Assembly (NCBI GenBank): GCA_907163375.1
Contig: CAJQUW010002201.1
Location: 110,001 to 174,000 of the forward strand
Direction: 5' to 3'
Length of the DNA: 64,000 nucleotides
From: Prostheceraeus crozeri
Taxonomy: Eukaryota; Platyhelminthes; Polycladida; Euryleptidae
A program made the translations under genes and the position numbers. Of the stretch, positions 1 to 12,121 are shown piece by piece (positions within the stretch are counted from its first letter, which is position 1; every line of letters starts with the position of its first letter). Below the pieces are notes generated by a model. The model saw only the letters and a program-made list of their open reading frames with translations, did not search any database and was not told where the DNA came from.

Positions 1-474
1 CGTAATTAGGCCATTTACTCGACTACAATATACATAGGTTAAACTTAAACTTTCTAGTAATTCTAGTTAAACTTTCTAGCAGTGACCTACTCGCCACTGA
101 TAAAAAAGTCTCGACAGGTGATGACAACCGCACAGAGCGCTTAAATGTCCCATGTGATTATCGTTTAAGTTGTTTTAGTCAACAGAGACAGGATTTTACA
201 AAGAGAATAACAAACGCATCTGATTAGAGTACCCGTCTTATAGATTCCTAACTCACAATTACACTAATACTGAACTGTCTTACTTTTCTATCTGCGCCTT
301 TTAGTTACGTGAATACCATGCTCATTAGATGCATATTCAAGGGCGAAAATATTAGAATAATGCTATTTCTCATTGCAAGAATGTTCCCGCTCCGAAGGGA
401 ATTATCACATCGAGAGTTCACCGAATTGGGTCCTACGATCCTATATTGTGATCAATCAGATTAATTGTTACTTA

Positions 475-678
475 ATCCTTTTATTTGCTCCTATTGAACA
501 AAGCCGTACAAGTTAACTAAGAACCGCATAGCCTTCACACACGCAGCTCTCACCAGATTAGAGCTAGTAACCTAGTGAGAGAGGTGGTGCCTCTCACGGC
601 GGACAGACTCGAACTCTGGACTTTCTGCCCTTCTACACAGAAGCGTGGCCTCTAACCAACTGAGCTATCCAACCACCT
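475..678 (-). repeat. tRNA-headed SINE, family A copy 1
   Basis: On the minus strand this begins GAGGTGGTTGGATAGCTCAG with a pol III A box (TAGCTCAGTTGGTTAGAG). The B box AGTTCGAGTCT follows about 45 bases later, then a tRNA-unrelated tail. It shares the head and the tail motif GGCTTTGTTCAATA with the copy at 9130-9297, which shows it is a dispersed element and not a tRNA gene. There is no good acceptor-stem fold. Confidence 0.7.
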
Positions 679-1046
679 CAAATAAGGAAGGCTCACCAAC
701 ATGTTGTATTGTCATCTTAAAATTGTAGTTACAACCACTTCAACGTTCACCTGTGATGCCCGTCATGAGGAAATAGAATGCTGATATCATGAAATACATC
801 AATAATCAACTGGTTATACAAGCCGAAGTTTTCAAGAAATATATTCTGACAACTTAGATTCACCTCGCACTGATTATCGAACAGGAATGATCAATTACGT
901 TGAAGAAATCTACATATTACTTCAGACATCTTCAAGTCAAGCCTGGTGTGTAAATGAAGACTCGAAATTAGATTTTTTAAGGAAACGATAAATGGGAATT
1001 GATTACCCGAAGTTCGTAAGAATATAACGTTTCTCAGATCACCCTG

Positions 1047-1618
1047 ACTTTAAGCAAAGAATATAAAAATAAACTAATAATATGATGTATTATCTTAAGC
1101 GCTTTTGATGACTCTTATCATACGATAACGTCATATACAAAAGGATTCAAAATAATTCTTGCAATGTAAGTTATAGACATTCAAACTACATAGGTATGAA
1201 AGGAGATTAAGTAAGTACAAAATATACATACATACTGAAATCGAGACATCGGACTACAAAAAATTAACATGAAAGCACAGCAGACACGCAAGCATCTCTG
1301 GGAATTTTCAATCAATTCTCCGGACACAAGATCGAGTCATATTTCTCTGTCGCTGCATATTGTAGAAATGCAAACATGTCCATATCACTGAGACCATTTT
1401 GTTGAAACGATTTAAGCCCTCACTATGTAATCTCTTTTCATAGCTATATAGTTTGAATGTTTATAACTTTCATTGCAAGAATTATTTTAATTCTTTTTGT
1501 ATATGACGTTATCTTATGATTACAATCATCGAAAGCGCTTAAGATAATACATCATATATTTTATATAATGCATTATAATATAATACATCATTTTATTTTT
1601 ATTTTCGTTACTTTAAGC
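1047..1618. mobile_element. Foldback element with about 150-bp inverted arms
   Basis: The left arm (about 1047-1215) and right arm (about 1422-1618) are imperfect inverted copies. Blocks such as ATGTATTATCTTAAGCGCTT, ATAACGTCATATACAAAA and ATAATTCTTGCAATG recur in opposite orientation. The right arm has about 40 extra AT-rich bases. The roughly 200-bp spacer has no ORF. This looks like a non-autonomous DNA transposon or foldback unit; no clear target duplication was identified. Confidence 0.7.
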
Positions 1619-1948
1619 CATTGGAAGATAGGGCTGCATTAAATATTTGAAATCAGATTACTTTGCTCACGATTTCCTCAGGAAATCTAACACCATTACT
1701 GAAGATTTGATTTTGTCAAAATACTCAGCCGTGACGCTTTATGATACTGTTGAATTAGACAAGACTTTCGCACTTCTATTAAAAATGGCTGTTATCAACA
1801 GATTCCACAATCAGTCTGACTCAATTATTTGTCTTCGATTGCTATTTAGAAAACACAAGTTTCGGAATCAGATTTAACTGGATAAAAGTGAACTAGGCGC
1901 ATGATTAAAAAATGATACGATGAAAGGCTGCTGTAGGGGGACCTAAGA

Positions 1949-2772
1949 CAGGGTTGCCAGCGCAAAATCAAGAAAAAAAGGACGCCTTTGTTTCTATTGA
2001 TTTCAAAGAGGTGATTCGTGAATACTGAACAGATGATCAAAAATACTGCTTAGTGCAAACACATTAGGCTCACAATAAAACTTTGATTAGTCAAAATTTC
2101 ATGAAATGACATCAGACATGGAATAATTGGCTAAGGCAATTTTTGAAATTGAGCTCGGAGTGCAATTGAGATAGGATCACGGGCAGTGTTCGGTGGCGAA
2201 TCACGATTAAATAAATACAAGTACTACGCACATGCATAACGTGTAGGCTACATTCGAATTCATCGAATATGTGCATGTACTGCGTTCAATCTATATTCAA
2301 TTCGTAAAAGAAAATCCAAGTTACTGATTTGTATTCTTTGCAAGTCTACGGTTTCTTCTATGGTATGCAGTCTTATTTACTTTATCGTGATGATCGAGAA
2401 ATCCTGATCACATTCCATTTTACAATATTCATAACTCACAAAATAAACGGAGATCTGAAATAAGACATTTTCCACACAAATCTGACTCATGGTCATATGA
2501 ATACAAATCAGTGCATGTTAATAAAACTATTAAGTCAAGCAAGATGCAATCCCAAACTCAGTATAAGCAAAAAAGAATGCAATGAATTACTTTTCATAAG
2601 CATCCCATGTCTATATCTCATTAAAGAAATTCATCTGACAAGATGGATAGTATGGCTGCATCGAAAATGCGATGATTTGGCGAAAATAATGCGTCCTTTT
2701 AAAAAATAAAGTTTTAGCCATAAAAAGGACAAAAAAGGACGTCCCGCGAAAAAAGGACGACTGGCAACCCTG
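1949..2772. mobile_element. Non-autonomous hAT-like element, TIR CAGGGTTGCCAG
   Basis: The 12-bp perfect terminal inverted repeats CAGGGTTGCCAG start at 1949 and end at 2772 (824 bp). The subterminal regions on both sides are rich in AAAAAAGGACG and its complement. CAGGGTTGCCA ends are typical of hAT elements. I could not see a convincing 8-bp target duplication. The interior has only a 70-codon ORF of no recognised family. Confidence 0.6.
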
Positions 2773-3360
2773 TCTAATTACATTTTTCACTGCCTCTACA
2801 AGGGTTCTACCGAAGCTAATGACTCTCTAATCGAGGTCTCACAAGGTGCGTCGCCCATGAAAGACGCAAGCAAGTCACCACAGAAGCTAGATGCTAAAAC
2901 TAATGGGTGTAGTTAAACAGTTATTCATTACATAACAATAGACTATACATGACTTTGTCATTGTCTGAAACAAGACAGGAAAAGAAAAAGCTGAGATGTC
3001 AACTTTCTGCACTCTGTTGAGTAGAGAGTGGCTGTAGTCATGTCACTATTTCCCACTCATTTCATGTTAAAAAGAGTTGGCATTGAGTTTGTGGATCACC
3101 TCAACAACCTTGCTCTTGCGAGGTGGACGAATTGATTATCATTGTGTGATCAGTAAGCGGTGCCATCGAACTGTGCAAGTCATCTTGATGATAATGCTCA
3201 TCATAATGATGATCAGCAATGCTAATCTTCTTTCGCTCTTTTCGTTTCCACAGTACGCAGTTCAACCAAAAGGAAAGTTCGATTCTCACCAATGACACTC
3301 TGACAATTTCAGTAATAATGACAAGAATGACTACTTCAAATATCGATTTAATTCGAACAG

Positions 3361-3796
3361 AATCAGATATATAATAATATATAATATAATATACAGTGTT
3401 TTTTAAGGTGTTCCACGGGTCACATTCTGCACCGTGGAATTTTCGACTTGTACCGTGGATTTTGAACATTCATCCACTGCATGCAGTGAGCCATAGCCAA
3501 CACTTTTAATGCTCAGAATTCATCTCAAGATAGCTCATTAACATGGAGAATGGAGAGAAAAAATCTCTGCTAAATGCTAAATATTATACTGCATTCGTGA
3601 CTTCTGTTTTTGCTTACAAATCCTGAGTGCGTTAGGCGTGCACTAATGAAAGTCGGTCTTGAGACGATTTGAGTGTGACCCGTGGGAATGATCAGATGAC
3701 CCGTAGCAAAAACCTCAAAAAAATCTGTCATAAATATGTATATAATATATAGTATAATAATTACAATAATATAATATAATAATATAAAATATAATC
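3361..3796. repeat. AT-rich simple repeats on both sides of the 3394-3727 element
   Basis: Runs of TATAATAATATA type occupy 3361-3393 and 3728-3796. They probably were one AT microsatellite split by the insertion. Confidence 0.5.
3394..3727. mobile_element. Small TIR element (CAGTGTTTTTT / CAGATTTTTTT), 334 bp
   Basis: The left end (CAGTGTTTTTTAAGG, then CCACGGGTCACA) and the reverse complement of the right end (CAGATTTTTTTGAGG, then CTACGGGTCA and CCCACGGGTCACA) match, and the CGGGTCA block repeats near each end. It lies inside AT-microsatellite DNA (3361-3393 and 3728-3796, runs of ATA/TAA), which hides any target duplication. hAT-type ends are likely. Confidence 0.5.
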
Positions 3797-5112
3797 AATG
3801 ATATCTTCTATTATTTCCTTACCGACGATGGATTGGAAGATAAGATGAAGACAGGTGTGCGCATACGGTGGTGACATGTAAATAGCTTATATATCAAGAT
3901 TGCATTGAATAAACTGAAGATTTTGTTTACTTCTACGCTGATAAGGAGTTCCAGTCAGTTAAAATTGAAATCAGCGTGAACTTCAGGAATACAAAGATGA
4001 AGCTCAATGATTTTCGAACTGTTTAACGGATGAACGAACGTCAGTTCGGCTTCGATCCGGAACATAAGAAGACGAATAACAAAATGATTTAACTCAATAT
4101 CAAATTAATTTGAAGAATAAATAGAGCTTGTACAAAAATCAGGGTGACCGCGCTGTTTGCTTGAAAGAAATCGAGTACATCTGAGTACACGAGATCTCGA
4201 AAAAACCGAGCACATGAATGTATATGAAAGCGTAATAGCGACAGTAATAAAATTATCATATTAATAAAGTGAAAACAATACAAACAGCAACCATATCAGT
4301 ATGAGTGCCTAAGAAGATCTAATAAATCAGTTACATCATCTCAATCTCTTCACGTCTTAACCGATTGAAGCGTGGCACGAGCCATGTGTGGGAGGCTCTG
4401 GGTGTGCTATCACTTGACTAAGGTGAACACCTAGGCTATAGAGGTAAGAAGTTGCCTTGCGTCTTCTTCACAAACTCTTCTTCGTTTGTGCCATTAACCA
4501 TTTACAGGAATAGAAACCTGAGTAGCTGATGAATCATATAAAAAAAACAAGAGCCCATCAGTTACAAGAAATGACAATTTACGTGATGCAGAAAAAATAC
4601 AGTTAATTGATTTAACATCACAGCAATCTATAGAGATTCTATTATTAATTCGAACAAGTTCCACCATTCGAATTTCGACACCAACATTCCGAAAAATGTT
4701 GTTTCGCTAACGCGCACGTCATATCATTATGAAGCTTGTGAGAATTAATTTTCATAAGTAGTAATTACTACTCTGATAATGCCTATTACATGCATATAGT
4801 TTCTACGTACTTTTAGTAGTGATAGTGCTAATGTTTTCAATCACTTTTCAGAATTCAAGCACATCAAATAGAATTCGAGTACATTCGAGTATATCAGCGA
4901 AAATCAAGTACACGCGGCCACCCTGAAAAATAGTCTCTGATAGATTTGCCGAGACACGGAAAATGCAGTTCCCAGTTTCCGCAGAAACTTTTAAATGTCG
5001 TAATAATTTTTCTGCTTATTAAATCTTGTGGGTGACAATTTGCTCTGTGGTTTGTCAACTTCCACGCTACATTTCTGGCGACATATTTTCAAAAATGATA
5101 GAATTGACTTAC
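3797..5112. other. No gene recognised (downstream intron of the Ig gene)
   Basis: This stretch between the MITE and exon 7 lies in the next intron of the minus-strand gene. I looked for an Ig or fibronectin III exon with phase-1 splice sites and saw none. It contains ordinary AT-rich sequence only. Confidence 0.4.
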
Positions 5113-5244
5113 CTCCGGTGACGAGTTTTTGTGTAGATTTGATCAGAGCAGCTTCTGCACTGTCCCATTCGCTTCGAGACCTCGCAACACACTGATAAAC
5201 ACCGAAGAGATCAGTAGTCACTTGCTTGATCTTCAGCGTGCTAT
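5113..5244 (-). CDS. Exon 7 of L1CAM/neuroglian-like gene: second half of the fourth Ig seen
   Basis: This 132-nt exon (acceptor TTCTGTTCATTGCAG, donor GTAAGTCAATTC, phase 1) encodes residues 392-435 and completes the Ig begun in exon 6, 13 kb away. It contains STLKIKQV and DLFGVYQCVARSRSEWDSAE, with Cys410 pairing with Cys357. The C-terminal pattern (CVAR, then a charged stretch, then AAL) is like Ig6 of L1/neuroglian. The splice join creates a glycosylation sequon N-S-T at 392 that is absent from either exon alone. The donor leaves one base (G), so the gene continues left. No further exon was recognised in 1-5112, so fibronectin III, transmembrane and cytoplasmic exons are expected outside the window. 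Confidence 0.8.
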
Positions 5245-5658
5245 CTGCAATGAACAGAAAACTCATTTACTTTGTGATCTACACTTCAGAGTCAGCTCAA
5301 AATGATAAATAGCGAACGAGGCAACGAATAACGATAAAAATGCGAGAACGAAAAGCAATTTACCGTCAGTAATAAGCTTTTTCCAACTTAATATTGCGTC
5401 ACCAATGCTGCTAACGCAAACCTGAGTATACATAGAAAGGGAATCAGATGCTGGGAACTGCTCAAGTTGGGTAGCATTTCACATTGTCAACTGTTTATGG
5501 TAAACATCATTTCACTATTATGAAGGGTTTCAGTAAGTCATTGGTAACATGTTTCGTAGAAAATAAATGAGTAATATTTGAAAACAGACAATGATATACA
5601 TTCCATCAGCTAATCCGTGAAATTCTATTCTCATATATCAATGAAGCAGTTAAAGGAT

Positions 5659-6790
5659 GTACAGGGTGACTCAAAAGTCCTAAGCGGGTTTCAAATTGAT
5701 TTTTCTCAGTAAGTATTTACATTACAAGCTTAATTTTTCGTTTGTACTGTAGAAGAAGAACTAGAATTTCCAAAAACTTGCATTTTTACAACATATGCTG
5801 GAAGTGAGATCCGTTAACTTCGGCAAAAAGAATGACGCGCTTTTTGGAGTTTTCAAAAGTCTTATTGATCGTGACTTTCGTCACGGACTGGACTGCTTCA
5901 GTTATCTTCACTCGCAGTTCTGTCGTTCGTTGGCCTATTCTTATACACCATTTCCAATTGATGTGACCCCACAAAAATAATCATGAGGCATCAGATCTGG
6001 GCTCCCGGATGGCCAGTGAATGGGACCGTTTCGGCCAATCCATCGATTAGGGAATTGGATGTTAAAAATTCTCTGACATTCAGACCCCAATGAGGCAGTG
6101 TGCCATCTTATTGAAAAAACGTCGAAAATCGTCGCAATCTCTTAAGTTCCGGAATAAAATGATCCTTCAACATCTCAAGACAATAAAGAGTCTTTGGTCA
6201 CAATGTTGATTCAAGGGATAAAGGTCCGATGATCCGGCCAGACCACCAGTCCTTCCGACTTCAGAGGAATCTCTTCATGTTGATTTTCACAGTCCCAAAT
6301 CACACGGTTGTGTCTATAGTTTGCCATTCAAATGATGGATGGTCTCGTCAGGAAAACAGAGCTTGTGGATGAAACTGAAAATATCATTTATATTTCTCAT
6401 TTTCAAGTGACGGATTTTTGTGTGGTTCTTCATAAGATACTAATTTGGCAGTTGTCTAGTGAAGCGACGAAAGGAGTTACGATTGTGGATAACCCTGAAT
6501 GCTTGTGAATGACCTTGAATGAAAAAAGGTGGACATCCGGTAAAATCAGACTTCCTGATAGATGAATAATGAAAGATAATCAGGGGAAATGGGCAAGCTT
6601 GAAGCACATAGGGTCACCAGTTTAGACGGCATAGACTTTCGAGCACCTGAGTTGAAATTTTGACGGAATCACATCGCTGACGTGTTATGAAAACTTCCAC
6701 ATAATGACATATAGTAAACATAGCTACACAATGACGTATTGAAACCCATCTTGATGACAGTTGTCATCTTCACTTTGTCTGAATAGCTCC
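5659..6790 (-). pseudogene. Decayed mariner/IS630-superfamily transposase (DDD type)
   Basis: On the minus strand, six-frame reading of 6420-5786 gives broken pieces of a transposase: RHNRVIWDCEN, then FPNRWIGRNGPIHWP and SPDLMPHDYF (about 6058-5976). After a frameshift near 5978 it continues WGHINWKW, TTELRVKITEAVQSVT and VNGSHFQHML. This order (FPNRWIGR, SPDL.P.DYFLWG, ELR..I..AV..VT, GGHIEHL-like end) is that of a common arthropod and invertebrate mariner-like family. Several internal stops and at least one frameshift make it dead. Possible ends are AAGCGGGTTTCAA near 5687 and its inverted match near 6745; these are weak. Confidence 0.65.
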
Positions 6791-8344
6791 GATGAAAGCA
6801 CAAGTAAGTAATTTTACTGAAGTACAACAATGCAAGAGGATTTAGAAGATCACAAGAAAGAGAAAATAATGCATTTACAAAAAATAATTCAACTAAACAA
6901 AAGCGAAAAACTACATTTCCTTCAGTGGATTCATCGGCGACATCTTAAAAAGCAGAGGAAGTTCCATACGACATGCAACACATATTCTTCATTCATCCTC
7001 TCAACAGACCTCCCATTTCATTTGGAAACTGATGGTCTATACATCAGCACCATGGGATATTAATAAATGCGTAAACGGTCTTATTCTGGTATAGAACTAC
7101 ATTAAAAATAAGAATTACACTTGCGATTGATCGAAACTTAAGAAAGTTGTGAAGTATAGCTTAAAGCAACGAAGTGAACAATCGACGAGTATTATCATAA
7201 AACATGGAATATTGATTCAGCTCATTGTTCTCTTCATATCATCAATGATATTATTTCATCGTCTCTATATAGCTTTCACCAAAATTATTTTCATGAATTT
7301 GGACACATTTCTTATTATTTGTCTCATGTTGATTTTCGACGATTCCCAGTCGATGTTATTGTTTTCATCAAGTCAGTGAGTGCACGAAGAAAACCGTATT
7401 GATTGAGAATCGTCGAAAATCATTGACAAGATAGAAGAAATGCATTTTCTTTGAATAGAATTGTCTGAAACGCTGTGAATTGTCTATTCCGGTTACACTG
7501 AATACTTATTGCCTTTTTTGTTCACCTAATCATAAATATTATTCTTTATTTTACTTACTTGATTGATTCGAAATCCCCATGTGGGCTGATATCTGATAGT
7601 GTATGCGTAGATATCTATGAAGAGCTTGGATATCAGCTAGGTGTCTGATAAATAGCTTCATAATCGTCCACCTGAATGGCTTTCTTTTCACCTGACGGTG
7701 ACCGCAGGTTGAGAGGCAAAATATTGACTTATAAATAATAAATCTCATCGACTGCCCATTTCATTGCTTTAAAATACGAGATTGTATAAAATGCAACATT
7801 AGTGTATTGAAATCAACATGATGTGGAATTTCATCACTATCTAACAATAAGTTATCTGTGAGTTATGTTACAGAGTTGACGGATTGTAAATCCTTCGGTG
7901 CATATCGCCGACTTTGCAGAAGACATAGCATGATTTAGGAGTATCATAGATATTTCATTACTATTAGGAAACAATTGAGGATTCATTTGTGGGAATCTAA
8001 AATATCAATTAAATCTTTTCATTCCTAGTTGTGATTTTTCAGGATTTCTTGCTGATGTGACGAATATTTCTACATAAAAAGTTTGACTAGCACCTGATCC
8101 TACGAGAGGAGTTTATTCGAAGCAATGAGTTTCAGTCGTCTTTTCGGATGAGTATTCTGAATTATGAAATTAAAACTCACTTAAATATCTGCCGTTCTCA
8201 TTGAAAATTTTACAACGGAGAAGGAGCATGCAGCTAAACTGCAATCTATTTTTGGTATCAATGTAAAGTTGAATTCCGGGCAGTTAAACTGATTAAACAT
8301 TAAATTAAATTGAAGCAACATTAATTACTTGGATCTTAAAAACA
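6791..8344. other. Intron sequence without recognised feature
   Basis: Part of the 13-kb intron between exons 6 and 7. Short ORFs here lack splice context or motifs. Nothing further seen. Confidence 0.4.
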
Positions 8345-8563
8345 TGTAAGTGAATTGGCACCACTGTTACACGGATCGACACGACATTAGGATGGGCGGC
8401 TAATACACTTCCAGCCAGATGCACTGCACGACATGGACATCAGCCATCACGTCAGAGAATCCAAGCAAAGATTCAATCCCGTCAGGTGTGCTGGGATTCG
8501 AACCCATGATCTTGGGCTTAGAGAGCCAGCACGTTAACCACTGAGCTATCACGCAGACAATCC
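8345..8563 (-). repeat. tRNA-headed SINE, family B
   Basis: Read on the minus strand, a tRNA-like head begins near 8563. The A box is TGATAGCTCAGTGGTTAACG and the B box GGGTTCGAATCCC is nearly perfect, followed by a unique body ending near 8345. The head would fold poorly as a cloverleaf at the acceptor stem, and the body continues about 130 bp past the B box, so a SINE is favoured over a tRNA gene. It has no sequence shared with family A beyond the promoter boxes. Confidence 0.6.
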
Positions 8564-9129
8564 AGATGAGTAGAAATTTAGCAGCTTCTGATTTATTAAT
8601 CGACTTTAATTCATGAAACGCATAGGTGAGAAACAAAAGATAGTTGAGTGGAAATTATCAAAAAACTACTGAATAGAAGAAAACAGTGTTGTATACTGTC
8701 CCTGATTATGACGGTTTGTCAATAGCCTGTCAACCTCCCTCAGGTTCTACTTCATCTAACAAGTGGATTTTCAACCAATTTCCTTCTTCAGATGCCTTCC
8801 AACGTTCAATTATTCATCCATGTTAAACTAAATCCTAATCAATTCAATAGCTTTCACGTGAGGTTCTAGTCGGACGTGACGCTACCGTAGTGATTAATTT
8901 TGATAAGCGAGAGAGACAGCCACTGCGAAGACAACATTCATATTCCTTTAAACCGAGGTAAAATGCAATGGTTCACATCAAGGGAGAAGACATTAAATGC
9001 AGGGAAGGACAAAAGGGACCGCGAACAAGACGAACAACACAATTCAATAGAAAAAACGCCACCAAATTCATAATGAGTTAGTGTGAGGTCTTCTGCCGCT
9101 CTATCTCAAAATCCTTAACAACAAAATCT

Positions 9130-9297
9130 CATAAGTTCACCCCTGTTCCACTTATTGCACAAAGCCATTTAAGTAAACTAGAGGCCGGACAGCCTTCGTA
9201 CACTCGCAATTCTAAACAGGAACGGAATCGAGCCCTGGACCTTCTACACTATCGCATCAAAGCGAGGCCTTTAACCAACTGAGCCATCCTGCCAACC
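9130..9297 (-). repeat. tRNA-headed SINE, family A copy 2
   Basis: The minus-strand head GGATGGCTCAGTTGGTTAAA and B box GGCTCGATTCC are followed by a body containing GAAGGCTGTCCGG and GGCTTTGTGCAATA, shared with the 475-678 copy. The two copies are well diverged, so neither insertion is recent. Confidence 0.65.
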
Positions 9298-10764
9298 AGA
9301 AATTACTGGAAAAGGTTCCTAAGATCAATCAGTATTCCATCATATAGAATAGCTGATGTTACTGCAATTATAATGGCCATCACAATCCAGCATAGGAATC
9401 CAATCCAGCAGAAAGGATTTTGTTACGAGTATTTCTCGTAAGTGGTAGATTCCTTATAATTCATATTCGCTTGGGGGAGCAACTGTTATCTCGCAGCATT
9501 CTTTGGTTGTTTTCCATATCTTTATGCATTCTGAGCATATTTCTACGATTTCAAGGATCGAGAGACTGAGATCCAATATATATGGAAGTCCGTATCCAAG
9601 AGTTCCCCCTAAAATCAACATGTAGAGCAAATACGAGAGACCTCATGCTAACCGACAATTCCTGATGAATTTCGAGGCACTTTTTCGTCGTGAAATTTCA
9701 TTAGGGACTTCATTCTCCACAGAACAACTCATTCTCAAACATACGCATTATTTTCCTGTCTACAAGCAAAACGAACAGTTCACAAATTACTGAACGCAAA
9801 CCCCTACGTCTTTCAAGCTTTAACCGATGAATTTAAAAGATGTAGGCTGAATATCCAAGCCATAAACGCGACGAAAAAAAGTTTTATTATACCTCGTACA
9901 TTCATTATAATCAGAAGCATATTGCAAATGAAATGGCAATGTACAATGTCAGCAGTGACGTCAATACTTCTTTTTCAAACTCATTTTCCAAGTAAAATCA
10001 TTCAGCAATTATCTCACATGACATATTCCTCGGGCATTCATTGTATGATAAATTGGCATTCTGCTTTTTCACAGATGACTGCGATTTGATATCAGCTTGC
10101 AGCCGTTCTATTACTTGCTAGAGATATTACAGGTCCTCCTCTCTATGTTAAGATAGCAAAGCCGACCTCTAAGGCTAAGAATTAACCGATAATCCTGCCG
10201 TAGAATCAGATCCGAAAGCTTTGAACGCGACCAAGAAATTGAATCGATGCCGACAAACATGAGGAGCATGACATAAACAAAAGAACAGAATGTTATCGAC
10301 ATTATATTACAGGTTCACTACAATTTCACTGGTCGAAACAGTCCTTGATGCTATCGATTCATAAATACGTTTGATCAATCAGAAAAACGATGAGATCTAG
10401 GTTTTGTTTAGATAGACAAGAACATGTGTTTTTAAACCCTGGAGAAAAAATGCTAATTAAGAACCCGTGTGATTTATTGTACAGATAGAGCATTTGATTT
10501 TCGTTGAAATCACCAAATCCTGCAGACTTCCATGACAACATGTTCAAAAACGGTAGCTTAAACTTATGTAGTTTCAGGATTTATATACCGATAAATAATA
10601 TCTGTATTTCACACCATTACCCCAAAAAACCGCTTTGAATAATTCTAATGCAGTTAGTATTCATAAGTGTCGCAAAACCCGATAATAAGTCGCTAATTGC
10701 CTTCACCACGAATCTCTGCAAACTACATGAACAAAGATTCCGTCAAAAACCGATTGTTCCTTAA

Positions 10765-10948
10765 AGGTGAACTCCGGCTAAAATTTAAAAGCTTTCATAT
10801 TGTCTAATAGTAAGTGGACATGTCCTACATTCACACGTCTCTTACATAAATTAACGGCATCCTTCCTGTGTAAAATGCTAGTCTAGTTCTAGTGATGACG
10901 TCATTAGTGACAAAAGACGGCAGGCGTGTATTGCCTGAGAGTGCACCT
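10765..10948. mobile_element. TTAA-flanked MITE (piggyBac-like), 184 bp
   Basis: The ends AGGTGAACTCC and (inverted) AGGTGCACTCT are flanked on both sides by TTAA (10761-10764 and 10949-10952). This is the target signature of piggyBac-superfamily elements. The interior is non-coding. Confidence 0.55.
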
Positions 10949-11229
10949 TTAAGAATCACTTATAGAATCTCCTGTTTACCTGAGTAGCATAACATTTGTT
11001 GCTCTAATTCAAACGACCGCGCGATGTAATCTGGGAAATCATTACACTTACGAGCAGTCTCCCGAAAATGCCACGAAAATTTATCTGGAAAATTGTGATT
11101 GAAGTTATTCATTAACTGTTACAGAACGCTTTCACCGATCCACATCCGAACTCACATGGCGCCGTATAGTATTTCACCTTCACCTCCGTGTTATGTAAGC
11201 GACCCATAGAAGAGTCGACTGCGTGAAGT

Positions 11230-12121
11230 TTGACCCTATCCATAACGAGGGTGGGGGAGGGAGGGGGCGGCCGCATTTTTGCTAAGGACTTGGACTAAGA
11301 TTAGTCAGGTGATGTACACATTCAGTGCTTCTAGTTTTCTTCGCATTTTCAAACATTCGACCATAAAACGTTAAATTTGGTCGACTGGATAATCAAATTT
11401 ATGACATATGTTGAAAAGTACTCATTTGAAAATTCCGAAGTTTATCACTTTTTGCAAACACTTTATGTGATAACTCTCAACTCTCTCGATTTTCAATATG
11501 AATGCAGTATTTTGTAAACATGAGTCTGTGAATCATAACATGAACATATAACATGCCATGGACATCGAATAGAGAATTTGAGATTCAAATATCATGTAAC
11601 TACTACTTATTCAATTTCTATCAGTAATGGCAAATATATCAGTCAATATTTTGGATGTTTCTTTTCATGTGATTACTTTTGGATATCTACATGTGGTTCT
11701 TCAACTAGAGAGTTCCATTTTACAGATAGATTGGAAGGAAAATCTTCCACGTTTCCTATACATACGCATATTTGAGTAGTGTGTTCTGCACGGTTCTGTC
11801 TTGCCAATTTCATTTTGTGCTCATAAGTAACCTCTCACTACGTCCAATCAGCTTGGAATAATGTAGTAAACAGTAATCATTAAGATCATTTAATTTCAAA
11901 AATATCCCAAAAGTGATGATTTAAATTTTGAATTGCTATATTGCTATTTATAATAAGATGAGCGAGTAAAATCATATGATTGCCTCAACTAGAAAATTCT
12001 CACACAAAATATGTTGTACCGTCAATCGCATGTGATTTGGCTAAGGACGGGACCAATTCGCCACCTCCCCCACCCGAGGCATCGATGCGCATCAGAATCC
12101 GGCCGGTATGGACAGGGTCAA
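11230..12121. mobile_element. Possible element with G-rich inverted ends, 892 bp
   Basis: The left end TTGACCCTATCCATAACG plus GGGTGGGGGAGGG is matched in inverted orientation at 12042-12121 (TTGACCCTGTCCATACCG, GGGTGGGGGAGGTGGCG, CTAAGGAC). The match is gapped and the target duplication is unclear, so the boundaries are tentative. The G-run at 11249-11272 could also form a quadruplex. Confidence 0.35.

Noticed and set aside
3101-3469. 122-codon minus-strand ORF
   Set aside because: It runs across a low-complexity AT and repeat boundary, has biased composition, and crosses the end of the 3394-3727 element.
8345-8563. Candidate tRNA gene (good A and B boxes)
   Set aside because: No paired acceptor stem, and the transcript-like body extends far past the B box; a SINE explains it. 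The same reasoning applies to 475-678, 9130-9297, 34848-35042 and 50146-50345.
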